DNA of 64,000 bases from assembly GCA_038210275.1 (NCBI GenBank), contig JBBQWV010000020.1, positions 15,734-79,733 on the forward strand, read 5' to 3'. Numbering within the stretch: the first letter of the stretch is position 1; each line of letters begins with the position of its first letter. Both the position numbers and the translations under genes were made by a program. The notes beneath the pieces were generated by a model. It was not told the origin of the DNA. It saw only the letters and a list, made by a program, of their open reading frames with translations, and did not search any database. This DNA is from PALSA-1296 sp038210275. Lineage in GTDB: Bacteria > Bacteroidota > Ignavibacteria > Palsa-1295. This document shows, one piece after another, positions 52,102-60,788 of the stretch.

Positions 52102-55100
52102 TTACTGAGTTTTTTTCGGTACATCAATCACCGGTTTTCGGGCATGTTCGGTCAGTGTGTTAAATGAGGGCACAAGTCCATCTTCGACTCGTTTTAAGAC
52201 TGCCATGTTTTTTCCGACTTGGATTGTGAGGTCGTCGAAGACAACTTCTTCTTGTTCCGTTGCTTTTGCGTCGGCGCTCTTCAGGTAATCATAAAGTGTA
52301 GCAAGTTTATCATTCAACTTGATAGGAAAACGAAGAGCATCTTCGCCGGCTTTGATCTTCACCTGCACAAAGTTATCTTCCACAAACTCTAAGCTGTCAA
52401 GCAATAACTTTGCTGCATCTTTATAAGGTTTTGCTTCAAGTGTATCGGTAAATCCTCCGAGGAAGGTTTCAACTGATCCTCTGATCTTTCGGATACGTTT
52501 GACTGCCCTATGAATTGCAGTGATCGTATCGCGAATATGCAGCGCCAATTTACTTTGCGCTACGAGATCCTCTTGCGAAACTTTAACTTTTGGATTTTCA
52601 AATATGTCGAAGGATTGCTCGGCAAGAAGTGTGTCTCCACGTAGTAGTTGGACAATATATTTTCCGGGAATGACTTTCGGTCCGGCAAGCGAGCCTTGCA
52701 TAATGGCGTCTTTTTCGTATTCTTCCGCATCTTCATGACGCAAATCCCAAACGAAAACATTCGCACCGGAATCGGCGCGTAATACCCCTGGACGTTTTGC
52801 AGAAGGATCTTCGTAAAATTCTTTTTTGATCTTCACCGGCTCTTTCTTCCTGTCAATTTTACTGGAATAGCTGGTGACCGTATCGCGCTTCTCATTTAAA
52901 AAGCGAAGTTTGATCTCAGACTCTTGTTTCTTTTTAAAATTATATCTGATGATCGCACCTCCCGGTGCATTTTGTCCGGAAGAGATCGCCGTATCAGCAC
53001 TTCCGCCATCCATACGAACAGTATTGCGCGGCTTGAAGAGAATTGCATCACTGTTTACAATTTGATCGTTCAATTGATAGAGCGGCGTAATATCATCGAG
53101 TATCCAGAATGATCTGCCATGCGTGGCAATAACGAGATCGTTTTCACGCGCCTGTATTTGAATATCACGAACAGGAGTGACGGGTAAATTTAATTGTAAT
53201 GACTGCCAACTTTCTCCATCGTTGAATGAAACATACATTCCTTTCTCTGTTCCGGCAAAGAGCAATCCTTTGCGATGCGGATCTTCGCGAATGCAATGCG
53301 TGAAAGACTCATCGCCAATACCGTCCGTGATCTGCTTCCAGGTTTTTCCGTAATCATTGGTCTTAAAAAGATATGGATGTCTATCATCCCATTTATAACG
53401 ATGTGCAGCAATGTAACACGTTGCTGCGTCATAGTGAGATGGCTCGACGATTGAGATGATCGCCCATTGTGGAAGTCCTAAGGGTGTAATTTTATCCCAA
53501 TGTTTTCCTTCATCGGTTGAAATATGCACAAGTCCGTCATCTGTTCCGGCCCAAAGCAATCCTTGCTTAACTGGTGATGGTGCGAAAGCAAAAATATCCG
53601 GATATGTTTCTGCGCCGGTATTATCTTTGGTGATCGGTCCTCCGCTTGAGCATTGCATCTCCGATTCATTCCGCGTAAGATCGGGGCTGATTATTTCCCA
53701 GCTCTGTCCTTCGTTCGTCGTCTTATGTACCATCTGCGAAGTAACGTAGATCGTCTTCGAATCAAATGGAGAAATTGCAATTGGATATGTCCACTGAAAG
53801 CGATACTTCCTCATACATGCTCCATCGCCAAGTGTTGACTCGGGATATGGATTAATGAATTGATATTGATCCGAGGATTTAGTATATTTCGTCATGATGC
53901 CATCATACTCGCCACCGAAAGTGACATCGGGATTTTTCGGATCGGGTACGATGTATCCTGCTTCACCTCCGGCAACGCCGTACCAATCTCGTATTCCGAT
54001 ATCGCCGCCTGTGGTGCGGCTGGCAATGCGCATCGAACCCCAATCCTGCTGTGCGCCATAGACATTGTAAGGGAAATCGTTATCAAGATTGACGTGGTAG
54101 AACTGTGATGTTGGAAAAGCTTCCTTTGACCAGGTATGTGCGCTGTTATAGGTGATCGCTGCGCTACCATCATCACCGATGATATAATTATCGGGGTTAT
54201 CAGGATTGATCCACATATCATGATTATCGCCATGCTCCTGAGGGACTTTCGAGAATGAAGCACCACCATTGACCGATTTCCAAAATTCCACATTCATCAC
54301 ATAGACGATCTCTTGGTTCTTCGGATCGGTAAAGACTTGGCTGAAATACCACGGACGCTGAGTGAGATTATTATTCGTATCGAGCTGCTGCCATTTTTTT
54401 CCGCCGTCTTCGGAACGGTATAATCCCGGATGTTCATTTTCGACCATCGCAAAAATACGGTCTGGATTTACAGGCGAAATAGCAACGCAGATCTTTCCAA
54501 GAAGTCCTTTCGGCATTCCGGGATTATGAGAAAGGGAATTCCATGTTGTTCCGCCATCGGTTGATTTATATAGTCCGCTCGTTTCGCCGCCGGATGTCAG
54601 CGACCACGCAGTACGGTTTGCATGCCACATGGAGGCATAGAGGTTACTCGGGTTTGAAGCGTCGATCTTAATATCAATTGCGCCTGTTGAATCATCTTTG
54701 CTTAATACTAATTGCCATGACGTGCCGCCATCAAGTGTGCGGTAAACACCGCGTTCTTTATTCTTTCCGAATACTTGCCCGAGCACTGCAACGAAGGCGA
54801 TTTTTGGATCGGTCGGGTGAACGACGATTCGCGCGATGGAATATGATTTTTCCAAGCCGATAAATTTCCATGTCTTTCCGGCATCGGTGGATTTATACAT
54901 CCCATCTCCCATTGCAACGGTATTGCGAATTGCTGCTTCGCCCATTCCGACATAGATGATATTCGGATCGCTCGGCGCGATGGCAAGCGCCCCAACTGAA
55001 GCGGAGTGAAACGTGGTGTCAGAGATTGGAAACCAGACATTGCCACCATCTTCGGTTCTCCAAACTCCGCCACCGGTTGCGCCCATATAGTAAAGATTTG

Positions 55101-55290
55101 GCTTGCCTTTCACGCCTGAGACGGTCAGACATCTGCCGCCGCGAAATGGTCCGATCGAACGCCACTTCAAACCGCCGTATAGAGAAGGGGGATATTTGGG
55201 TGGTGTTTCCTTTGCAATGCCGGAACTGCCAAAAAAGCTCGAAAAGAGAAGAAAACACACGAATATGTTGGGGAAAAATCTTTTTTGCAT
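52102..55290 (-). CDS. Exported Vps10/sortilin-like BNR protein (large)
   Basis: 1062 residues starting at MQKRFFPNIFVCFLLFSSFF; the frame is open 32 codons further, and an ATG 12 bp upstream is also possible. The body is two beta-propellers from ~20 Asp-box repeats, beginning LYGGLKWRSIGPFRGGRCLT and including WRTEDGGNVWFPI, KSTDAGKTWKFI, RTLDGGTSWQLV, KSTDGGTTWN, YRSEDGGKKWQQL, KTNDYGKTWKQI. This matches the 'WRSIGPxRGGR' glycosyl-hydrolase/Vps10-like secreted family common in Bacteroidota. The C-terminal ~280 residues lack a T9SS domain and are helical (DTITAIHRAVKRIRKIRGSV). No sialidase active-site residues are evident. Periplasmic or surface; substrate unknown. Confidence 0.9.
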   Translation of the reverse strand: MQKRFFPNIFVCFLLFSSFFGSSGIAKETPPKYPPSLYGGLKWRSIGPFRGGRCLTVSGVKGKPNLYYMGATGGGVWRTEDGGNVWFPISDTTFHSASVGALAIAPSDPNIIYVGMGEAAIRNTVAMGDGMYKSTDAGKTWKFIGLEKSYSIARIVVHPTDPKIAFVAVLGQVFGKNKERGVYRTLDGGTSWQLVLSKDDSTGAIDIKIDASNPSNLYASMWHANRTAWSLTSGGETSGLYKSTDGGTTWNSLSHNPGMPKGLLGKICVAISPVNPDRIFAMVENEHPGLYRSEDGGKKWQQLDTNNNLTQRPWYFSQVFTDPKNQEIVYVMNVEFWKSVNGGASFSKVPQEHGDNHDMWINPDNPDNYIIGDDGSAAITYNSAHTWSKEAFPTSQFYHVNLDNDFPYNVYGAQQDWGSMRIASRTTGGDIGIRDWYGVAGGEAGYIVPDPKNPDVTFGGEYDGIMTKYTKSSDQYQFINPYPESTLGDGACMRKYRFQWTYPIAISPFDSKTIYVTSQMVHKTTNEGQSWEIISPDLTRNESEMQCSSGGPITKDNTGAETYPDIFAFAPSPVKQGLLWAGTDDGLVHISTDEGKHWDKITPLGLPQWAIISIVEPSHYDAATCYIAAHRYKWDDRHPYLFKTNDYGKTWKQITDGIGDESFTHCIREDPHRKGLLFAGTEKGMYVSFNDGESWQSLQLNLPVTPVRDIQIQARENDLVIATHGRSFWILDDITPLYQLNDQIVNSDAILFKPRNTVRMDGGSADTAISSGQNAPGGAIIRYNFKKKQESEIKLRFLNEKRDTVTSYSSKIDRKKEPVKIKKEFYEDPSAKRPGVLRADSGANVFVWDLRHEDAEEYEKDAIMQGSLAGPKVIPGKYIVQLLRGDTLLAEQSFDIFENPKVKVSQEDLVAQSKLALHIRDTITAIHRAVKRIRKIRGSVETFLGGFTDTLEAKPYKDAAKLLLDSLEFVEDNFVQVKIKAGEDALRFPIKLNDKLATLYDYLKSADAKATEQEEVVFDDLTIQVGKNMAVLKRVEDGLVPSFNTLTEHARKPVIDVPKKTQ

Positions 55291-55431
55291 ATTTAAATCC
55301 ATTAAAAAGGAAATCTTGTAACACCTGTAACAGAAATACGATTGCAGTCTCTTGGATATTCCGTGAGTCTGCTGTTCCTTCCCCATTTCTCGTAGTTATG
55401 GTTTAATTATCTTACACTTAATCAAAAAAAC

Positions 55432-56004
55432 ATGAAATCTTCATTTCTTTCAATTCTACTTCTATCCGTCGTTCTGAGTGCTTGCGCTAAGAAGAGCGAA
55501 ACAGATCCTGCAAAGGTTGCAATGGATTCCAATAAGGTGCTCGTGGATACGATGAAAAAATCCGGTGCGCCCGATTTCTCTGCTGAAACTAAATTTGCGG
55601 TAAAGACTGCAGATAACGGAATGCTCGAAGTACAACTGAGCGAGTATGCAGCTAAGAACGCGACATCCAAAAAAGTGAAAGATTTAGCAAAGAATATGGT
55701 CAAGGATCATACCGCTGCAAATAAAGAACTAATGGCAATGGCAGCAACAAAAAACATTACGCTGCCTGCAGCATTAGGCGAAAGCAATCAGAAAACATAT
55801 AACGATATCACCAAGAAAACCGGCACTGATTTTGATAAAGCATACGTCGAGCAAATCGTAAGCGGACATAAAGATGCGATCAGCGATTTCGAGAGCCAGG
55901 CAAAAGACAGCAAAGATGCTGATATCAAAGCTTGGGCAGGAAAGACTTTGCCAGCACTTATCCATCACTTGGATATGGCAAAAACAATAAACGACAAGAT
56001 GTAA
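55432..56004 (+). CDS. DUF4142 lipoprotein
   Basis: 190 residues. Signal MKSSFLSILLLSVVLSAC with lipobox LSAC. The DUF4142 domain (ferritin-like four-helix type) covers FAVKTADNGMLEVQLSEYAA, VKDLAKNMVKDHTAANKELM and FDKAYVEQIVSGHKDAISDF, with His residues in KDHTAAN, SGHKDA and LIHHLDMAK as expected. Family function unknown; likely periplasmic. Transcribed alone with a terminator after. Confidence 0.93.
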   Translation: MKSSFLSILLLSVVLSACAKKSETDPAKVAMDSNKVLVDTMKKSGAPDFSAETKFAVKTADNGMLEVQLSEYAAKNATSKKVKDLAKNMVKDHTAANKELMAMAATKNITLPAALGESNQKTYNDITKKTGTDFDKAYVEQIVSGHKDAISDFESQAKDSKDADIKAWAGKTLPALIHHLDMAKTINDKM

Positions 56005-56030
56005 TTAAACAACCGAATTACCTCTGTATT

Positions 56031-56073
56031 AAAACAGCCTGCGACTTTGAAGCCCGCAGGCTGTTTTGTTTTA
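56031..56073. terminator. Bidirectional terminator between convergent genes
   Basis: AAAACAGCCTGCG ... CGCAGGCTGTTTTGTTTT: a perfect stem of ~13 bp flanked by A and T runs. It serves the DUF4142 gene and the YgjP-like gene on the other strand. Confidence 0.88.
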
Positions 56074-56075
56074 AA

Positions 56076-56738
56076 TCACAAATACTTCCCATACCTCTTC
56101 AGCCAACCAAGCGATTCCTTATAGTCCGGACAAACCTGTGCCAGCTTCTGCCAAAATGATTTTGAATGATCGAAGAATTGCGTGTGGGTTAGCTCATGCA
56201 ATATCACATAGTCAATGACATGAAGAGGGGTCTTGATGAGTTTCCAATTCAGGGAGATGTTTTTTTTCTTCGAGCAACTGCCCCATCTGGTCTTTTGATT
56301 TCGCAGGGTCAGTTTATTATAGGTGAAGCCATGTTCTGTTGCAAGGGCTTGAATACGTATTGTATAAAGCGCCGTTGCTTTTTCAAGGTACCATTTTTTT
56401 AGGTGAAGTTGATTAGTAATATCAAATCCCGGATTGAATGCTTCGCCGAGATAGAGAATCTCGCCCTCGCCTAAAGGAATCAAATCTTTCTGTGCTTCAG
56501 TAAAATGCGCTAATTGTTTCTGAATCCATTTCTGCTTCTCGGCAAGGAGATGGCTCACATCTTTTTCTTTATACCACAGTGGAATGACGACCTTAACTTG
56601 CAATTCATGATTGACGCTTATGCGTGCATTTTTCACACATCGTCGCGTGATAATAAATTGTGAATTGAAAAGTGAGAATTGTGAGATGGGGATCAGATTA
56701 TCTATTGACAACAATGCGAAGGTCGTATGTTCCGGCAC
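56076..56738 (-). CDS. YgjP-like (DUF45) zinc metallopeptidase
   Basis: Up to 220 residues. The zinc motif HELTHTQFFDHSKSFWQKLA (HExxH...H) with WGSCSKKKNISLNWKL before it identifies the YgjP/DUF45 SprT-related group. The start is uncertain: the longest frame opens with GTG at 56738, overlapping the end of the upstream gene by 41 bp and running through a heptamer-repeat tract (56656-56690) that is spacer elsewhere. The conserved region begins at about FIITRRCVKNARISV (~56657), so the true start is probably near 56654 (ATT) or 56636 (GTG). Physiological substrate unknown. Confidence 0.85.
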   Translation of the reverse strand: MPEHTTFALLSIDNLIPISQFSLFNSQFIITRRCVKNARISVNHELQVKVVIPLWYKEKDVSHLLAEKQKWIQKQLAHFTEAQKDLIPLGEGEILYLGEAFNPGFDITNQLHLKKWYLEKATALYTIRIQALATEHGFTYNKLTLRNQKTRWGSCSKKKNISLNWKLIKTPLHVIDYVILHELTHTQFFDHSKSFWQKLAQVCPDYKESLGWLKRYGKYL

Positions 56739-58773
56739 CTGATTTTATCTGGACAGAGTACACTCCATTTGACAAAGGCAGAGCAACTCGTGCAGGAGTA
56801 TTTTTCGTGAGAGAAATTATGCTTTTGCTTCTTTGTGTGCCGAGCATATCAAAAACTATTATCTCTGCGTCTCCAAGACTTACTGTGGATGTGATGGATG
56901 CATCTCCGCTTGTTGGATTTGGTGTCAAAGCGAATTGTGGCATCTCGCCATGATGAAGGAAGCGCGAGATCGAAATAACTCCGCAGCCTGAGAGCGGCGT
57001 GACTGTACTCATCGCAAGAGCAGGGGAGATATATTGACATTGATTAATAGCGGAAAGCACAGTGACTGAATCAAAGGTGATATGCTGCGACGGAACAGAA
57101 TCGTTAAAGACATCAAAATGCGAATAGCCGAGAGTGGTGTTTTGAATTGCATTCGAGATCAGAAGTTTCGATCTGCCTTTCCATTGCTCTCCGCTAATAT
57201 CAAGCTTTACTCCTGATGGCGAAAACGAACCGCCATAATTTAAGACCGTATCGTAATGCACAACAAGCGTCACATCCTCAGGTTTATGCATTCCATTCAG
57301 TGTGATCGGAACAATGATCGAACCGCCAAGTGTATCCACTTTCTGATCTTGTGTAACGAGAGTAAGCGGAGCGCGAGGAATACCATAGCCACTGAGCGTG
57401 ACGATCTTCTGTCTGCCATCACTTAATGTCAGGAGAAGTTGTGCATCATTCAAGTTATCGAAAATCGGTTTGAACGTAACACCAATTGAATCACCTGCAA
57501 ATGGAATAGAAGAATAACTTAAAGAATCATTGCCGAGTAATTCGACTTTTGAAATAGTAGGCGGTTGACAGCCAATAGGCTTAATATTTAAAAAAACAGT
57601 AGTTGAAGTATCACAGACGATAAGCGAATCTTTCAAGAAGAGAGTATTTTGAGATAATAACAGATCAGTAAAGCCCGGAGTTATCGCAAGAGAATCTCCT
57701 CCGCTATTAGTAGTCTCCCAAATACTTCCCTGATCGTCAAGTAGGAAGACGATGTTATCATTAACGCAGGCAATGTTCCGCGAGTCAAAAGCCATTGAAG
57801 CATTTGGACGAACCGGTCCGCCGATATTTTTCCAAGACAGCCCTTGATCTATCGAACGATAGATCCCATTTTCAAGACTTGATGAATAAATCGTGTTTGC
57901 AGTACACGTCATCCCGCCGCAGAGATAAGGTCTTGAAAATGCCACAGCACTTACCCAAGAATTTCCTGCATCAGTGGAAAAGTAAAGGTCGGAAAGTTCA
58001 TTTACTGAATGAGTATAATCTTCATTTGCGACATACAGTCTTTTGGCATCACATGAATCAGCACAAATAGTGTAGGAATCTCCATCAACTTCTGTAGGAC
58101 TTTGTACCCATGTTTTGCCAAAATCAGTTGAGGCAGATACAAAACCAGGTAAACCAGCCAAATTATCAGCGCTACAAAGTACGTAAATAATGCGATCTTT
58201 CGAGATTGTAAAAGTTTCAGCAAAATCGCCACCCGGCCATGAAGTGGACCAGGTGACACCGCCATCCATGCTCGTATGCAAAAGTCCTGTTGGTGCAGGT
58301 ACATCCCCGGCTGTAAGAACATGAATAATATTGGGTGAACCATTAAATGCTACACTGGTACATGCCTTTAACCGTAGAATTCTTTTCCAAGATTGACCTC
58401 CATCTCGTGTAAGAAAAATTCCTCCATTTAGTGTTGCAACAAGTCCATTGAATTTATCATAAAAATTAATGTCTGTAATCAGGCTGTCATTTACATCTCC
58501 GGAGGATAAGTTAATAGTAGTTTGTTGCCATGTTTTTCCTGTATCATTTGAAAACATTAAAGCAGGTTTTGGCGAGCGATCTTTAAACCATCCCACCCAA
58601 AGTACTCCATCCTTGAAGTGAATAGCCCCACGCTCTGGATTACCATAAAATCCAATATAAGGATTGATAAGGTTTGCTGCCACAACTTTCCACTGTGCAG
58701 AAATATCACGGTTCGTGAAGACCGAGACGAGAAAAATTAAAACGAAAAAATACGCGTATTTGGGAGCTTTCAT
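56698..58773 (-). CDS. T9SS-exported BNR-repeat protein with cohesin-like domain
   Basis: 691 residues; signal MKAPKYAYFFVLIFLVSVFT ... SAQ. N-terminal beta-propeller of Asp-box repeats (FSNDTGKTWQQTT, LTRDGGQSWKRI, TSMDGGVTWST, STDFGKTWVQS, YRSIDQGLSWKNI). An Ig/ASH-type insert with a conserved Cys (KPIGCQPPTISKVELLGN) follows, then a cohesin-like domain (VTLVVHYDTVLNYGG, GEQWKGRSKLLIS). The type A sorting domain (LTPNPTSGDASITSTVSLGD ... GVYSVQIKSGAG) is last. A tandem paralogue of the gene at 58819 but with an additional ~120-residue Ig-type section (~365-480). Surface protein, ligand unknown. Confidence 0.88.
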   Translation of the reverse strand: MKAPKYAYFFVLIFLVSVFTNRDISAQWKVVAANLINPYIGFYGNPERGAIHFKDGVLWVGWFKDRSPKPALMFSNDTGKTWQQTTINLSSGDVNDSLITDINFYDKFNGLVATLNGGIFLTRDGGQSWKRILRLKACTSVAFNGSPNIIHVLTAGDVPAPTGLLHTSMDGGVTWSTSWPGGDFAETFTISKDRIIYVLCSADNLAGLPGFVSASTDFGKTWVQSPTEVDGDSYTICADSCDAKRLYVANEDYTHSVNELSDLYFSTDAGNSWVSAVAFSRPYLCGGMTCTANTIYSSSLENGIYRSIDQGLSWKNIGGPVRPNASMAFDSRNIACVNDNIVFLLDDQGSIWETTNSGGDSLAITPGFTDLLLSQNTLFLKDSLIVCDTSTTVFLNIKPIGCQPPTISKVELLGNDSLSYSSIPFAGDSIGVTFKPIFDNLNDAQLLLTLSDGRQKIVTLSGYGIPRAPLTLVTQDQKVDTLGGSIIVPITLNGMHKPEDVTLVVHYDTVLNYGGSFSPSGVKLDISGEQWKGRSKLLISNAIQNTTLGYSHFDVFNDSVPSQHITFDSVTVLSAINQCQYISPALAMSTVTPLSGCGVISISRFLHHGEMPQFALTPNPTSGDASITSTVSLGDAEIIVFDMLGTQRSKSIISLTKNTPARVALPLSNGVYSVQIKSGAGTYDLRIVVNR

Positions 58774-58818
58774 ATACTTATGGTAAACACCAGTCGGTGT
58801 AAGAAGTTACAGAAAATA

Positions 58819-60525
58819 CTACCGCGAAACAATTATCCGTAGATCATAATTTTTGGTCGCAGTTAGCGCACGTACTAAATACATTCCGTTTGCAAATTGA
58901 ATTCCAATCTTTTTCGGCTGATTCTTTCCGAGTGACATCGTAACTTCCCCGCATTTATTGCCAAGAATATCGTAGAAACAAATATTCGCATCAGCAAGAT
59001 CGGCAGTTGATGAGATAAAAATATCTCCACTACTTGGATTGGGCGTGATACGAAGTTGAGGCAATGTGCTGTCTCGCAGAAATTGCGTAAGAATATCTGC
59101 GCTGCATCCTGCTGCCGGTGTTATCATACTGGAAGTGGCAGTAGATATTGAATTGGTACACGGTATAATTGCAGTGACTACCGAAACCGAATCAAAAGTA
59201 ACTTGTAGCTTTTTCGATGAATCGGAGAATACATTAAAGTATGAGTTTGCAAGAATACCTGAAGAATTTGCTGCCGGAATATGAATCTTCGATCTTCCTT
59301 TCCATGACTCGCCGGGAATATTAAGTTTAACATTTGCAAGGGAGTACGTTCCAAGATATTCTAATTGAGGATTGTAGTGAACAACAACATCGACATCCTG
59401 TGTGCCGGTTAATCCATTCAAAGAAATAGGAACGCCGACGGTGCCGCCGATCGTATCGGTTTTCTGATCTGCCGTTTGCAAAATAATTTTGCTTCCGTCA
59501 ATTGTTGTTACAGAATCACCGCCACTATTATTCGTCACCCACACAGAGCCTTGATCGTCAACGGCAACGACGACATTATTATCCAAAGCTGTTATAAAGC
59601 GCGTGTCCTCAATATTTGACGGTCCGCCAATATCTTGCCATGTTTGCCCATGATCTGTCGAGCGGCTAATTCCGGAAAACGTTTGGACAAAGATCGCATT
59701 CTGTGATGCCGAGATAGAGCCACAATGATGGGGGCGGACTCCCTGGTCGGTTGATTGCCAATTTGAACCAATATCATTACTGAAATAAACGCGTGATGTC
59801 TTATCTGTTTTTGCTGCAAAATCATCATTGACAACATAGAAAGTGGAAGTATCACATTTATCTCGCGTAAAAGAATAACTGTCCCAATTAATTACTCCTG
59901 GATGCTTCGTCCAAGTAGTGCCAAAATCATTGGTTTCAGAAAGTGAAGCTCCTGTTGAAGGACCGATACTAAAGCCGCCGATAATATATGCCGTCCCACC
60001 ATTTCCTGAAAGTACTTGTGATGCGATGCTATCAGCCAGGGTTATTTGCCATGTGGTTCCACCGTCATTGGAGATATAACGATCACCGGCATAGGAGCAT
60101 GCTAAAATGTGGTTTGGTGTACTGAGGAAACATCCACTTTCGATACTTGGACGAAATCGAAATGGATTCGGCGGAATATGCTGCGCCCATGAAAGACCTT
60201 GATCCTGAGTTACATACACTTCCCCATTCTGCGTTGTTGCAAGTCCGTTGTTGTCATCGAAGAATGAAATATCTTTGATGCATGAATTATTGAAGCCATT
60301 GAATGGCGTACGCAAACTCCACGATTTCCCTGTATCCGCTGACATCCAAATATCTTTATAGCCTGCCCAAAGAATTCCGTTATGATTAGTAATCACTCCG
60401 CCGCCATCGTACGGGCGGAAAATCGGGATGATAACATTCGATGCAGCCAGTTTCCACTGAGCGGAAAGAGGAGCAGTTGCGATAAAAATAAAGGAGAAGA
60501 TAGTGAATCTTCGGAGAATGTGCAT
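58819..60525 (-). CDS. T9SS-exported BNR-repeat protein (tandem paralogue)
   Basis: 568 residues; signal MHILRRFTIFSFIFIATAPL ending SAQ. Same order as its neighbour downstream: QWKLAASNVI opening, BNR propeller (MSADTGKSWSLR, VTQDQGLSWAQH, ISNDGGTTWQIT, RSTDHGQTWQDI), DDQGSVWVTNNSGGDSVT, cohesin-like part (VDVVVHYNPQLEYLG, GESWKGRSKIHI), and sorting domain (ITPNPSSGDIFISSTADLAD ... FANGMYLVRALTATKNYDLR). It lacks the Ig-type insert of the neighbour, so the pair arose by duplication followed by gain or loss of one domain. 45 bp separate the two genes: one operon. Confidence 0.88.
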   Translation of the reverse strand: MHILRRFTIFSFIFIATAPLSAQWKLAASNVIIPIFRPYDGGGVITNHNGILWAGYKDIWMSADTGKSWSLRTPFNGFNNSCIKDISFFDDNNGLATTQNGEVYVTQDQGLSWAQHIPPNPFRFRPSIESGCFLSTPNHILACSYAGDRYISNDGGTTWQITLADSIASQVLSGNGGTAYIIGGFSIGPSTGASLSETNDFGTTWTKHPGVINWDSYSFTRDKCDTSTFYVVNDDFAAKTDKTSRVYFSNDIGSNWQSTDQGVRPHHCGSISASQNAIFVQTFSGISRSTDHGQTWQDIGGPSNIEDTRFITALDNNVVVAVDDQGSVWVTNNSGGDSVTTIDGSKIILQTADQKTDTIGGTVGVPISLNGLTGTQDVDVVVHYNPQLEYLGTYSLANVKLNIPGESWKGRSKIHIPAANSSGILANSYFNVFSDSSKKLQVTFDSVSVVTAIIPCTNSISTATSSMITPAAGCSADILTQFLRDSTLPQLRITPNPSSGDIFISSTADLADANICFYDILGNKCGEVTMSLGKNQPKKIGIQFANGMYLVRALTATKNYDLRIIVSR

Positions 60526-60774
60526 CTTAGACTAACGAGAGATTATGAAATGGGGTTTCGGGTTTGAAAAACCACCAAGTACAATGAAAAATTATTCATG
60601 GAATAATCTGGCAATTTGCAATACTATCTCGTTACAAAATCTCACAACAAGACGTAGCAATTAAAATAATCAGCTGCATACTCTCTCTATCGGAAAGTTG
60701 GTAAAAAAAATATAACTTGTACAACTTCTATCATGCCGGCGGGTTATTAATATAACAGTGTTCACCAATCTCAC

Positions 60775-60781
60775 AAAGGAG
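60775..60781 (+). promoter_or_regulatory. Strong Shine-Dalgarno site (unusual here)
   Basis: AAAGGAG, 7 bp before the ATG at 60789. Most genes in the window lack a recognisable ribosome-binding site; this one is canonical and fixes the start. Confidence 0.75.
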
Positions 60782-60788
60782 AATAGTT

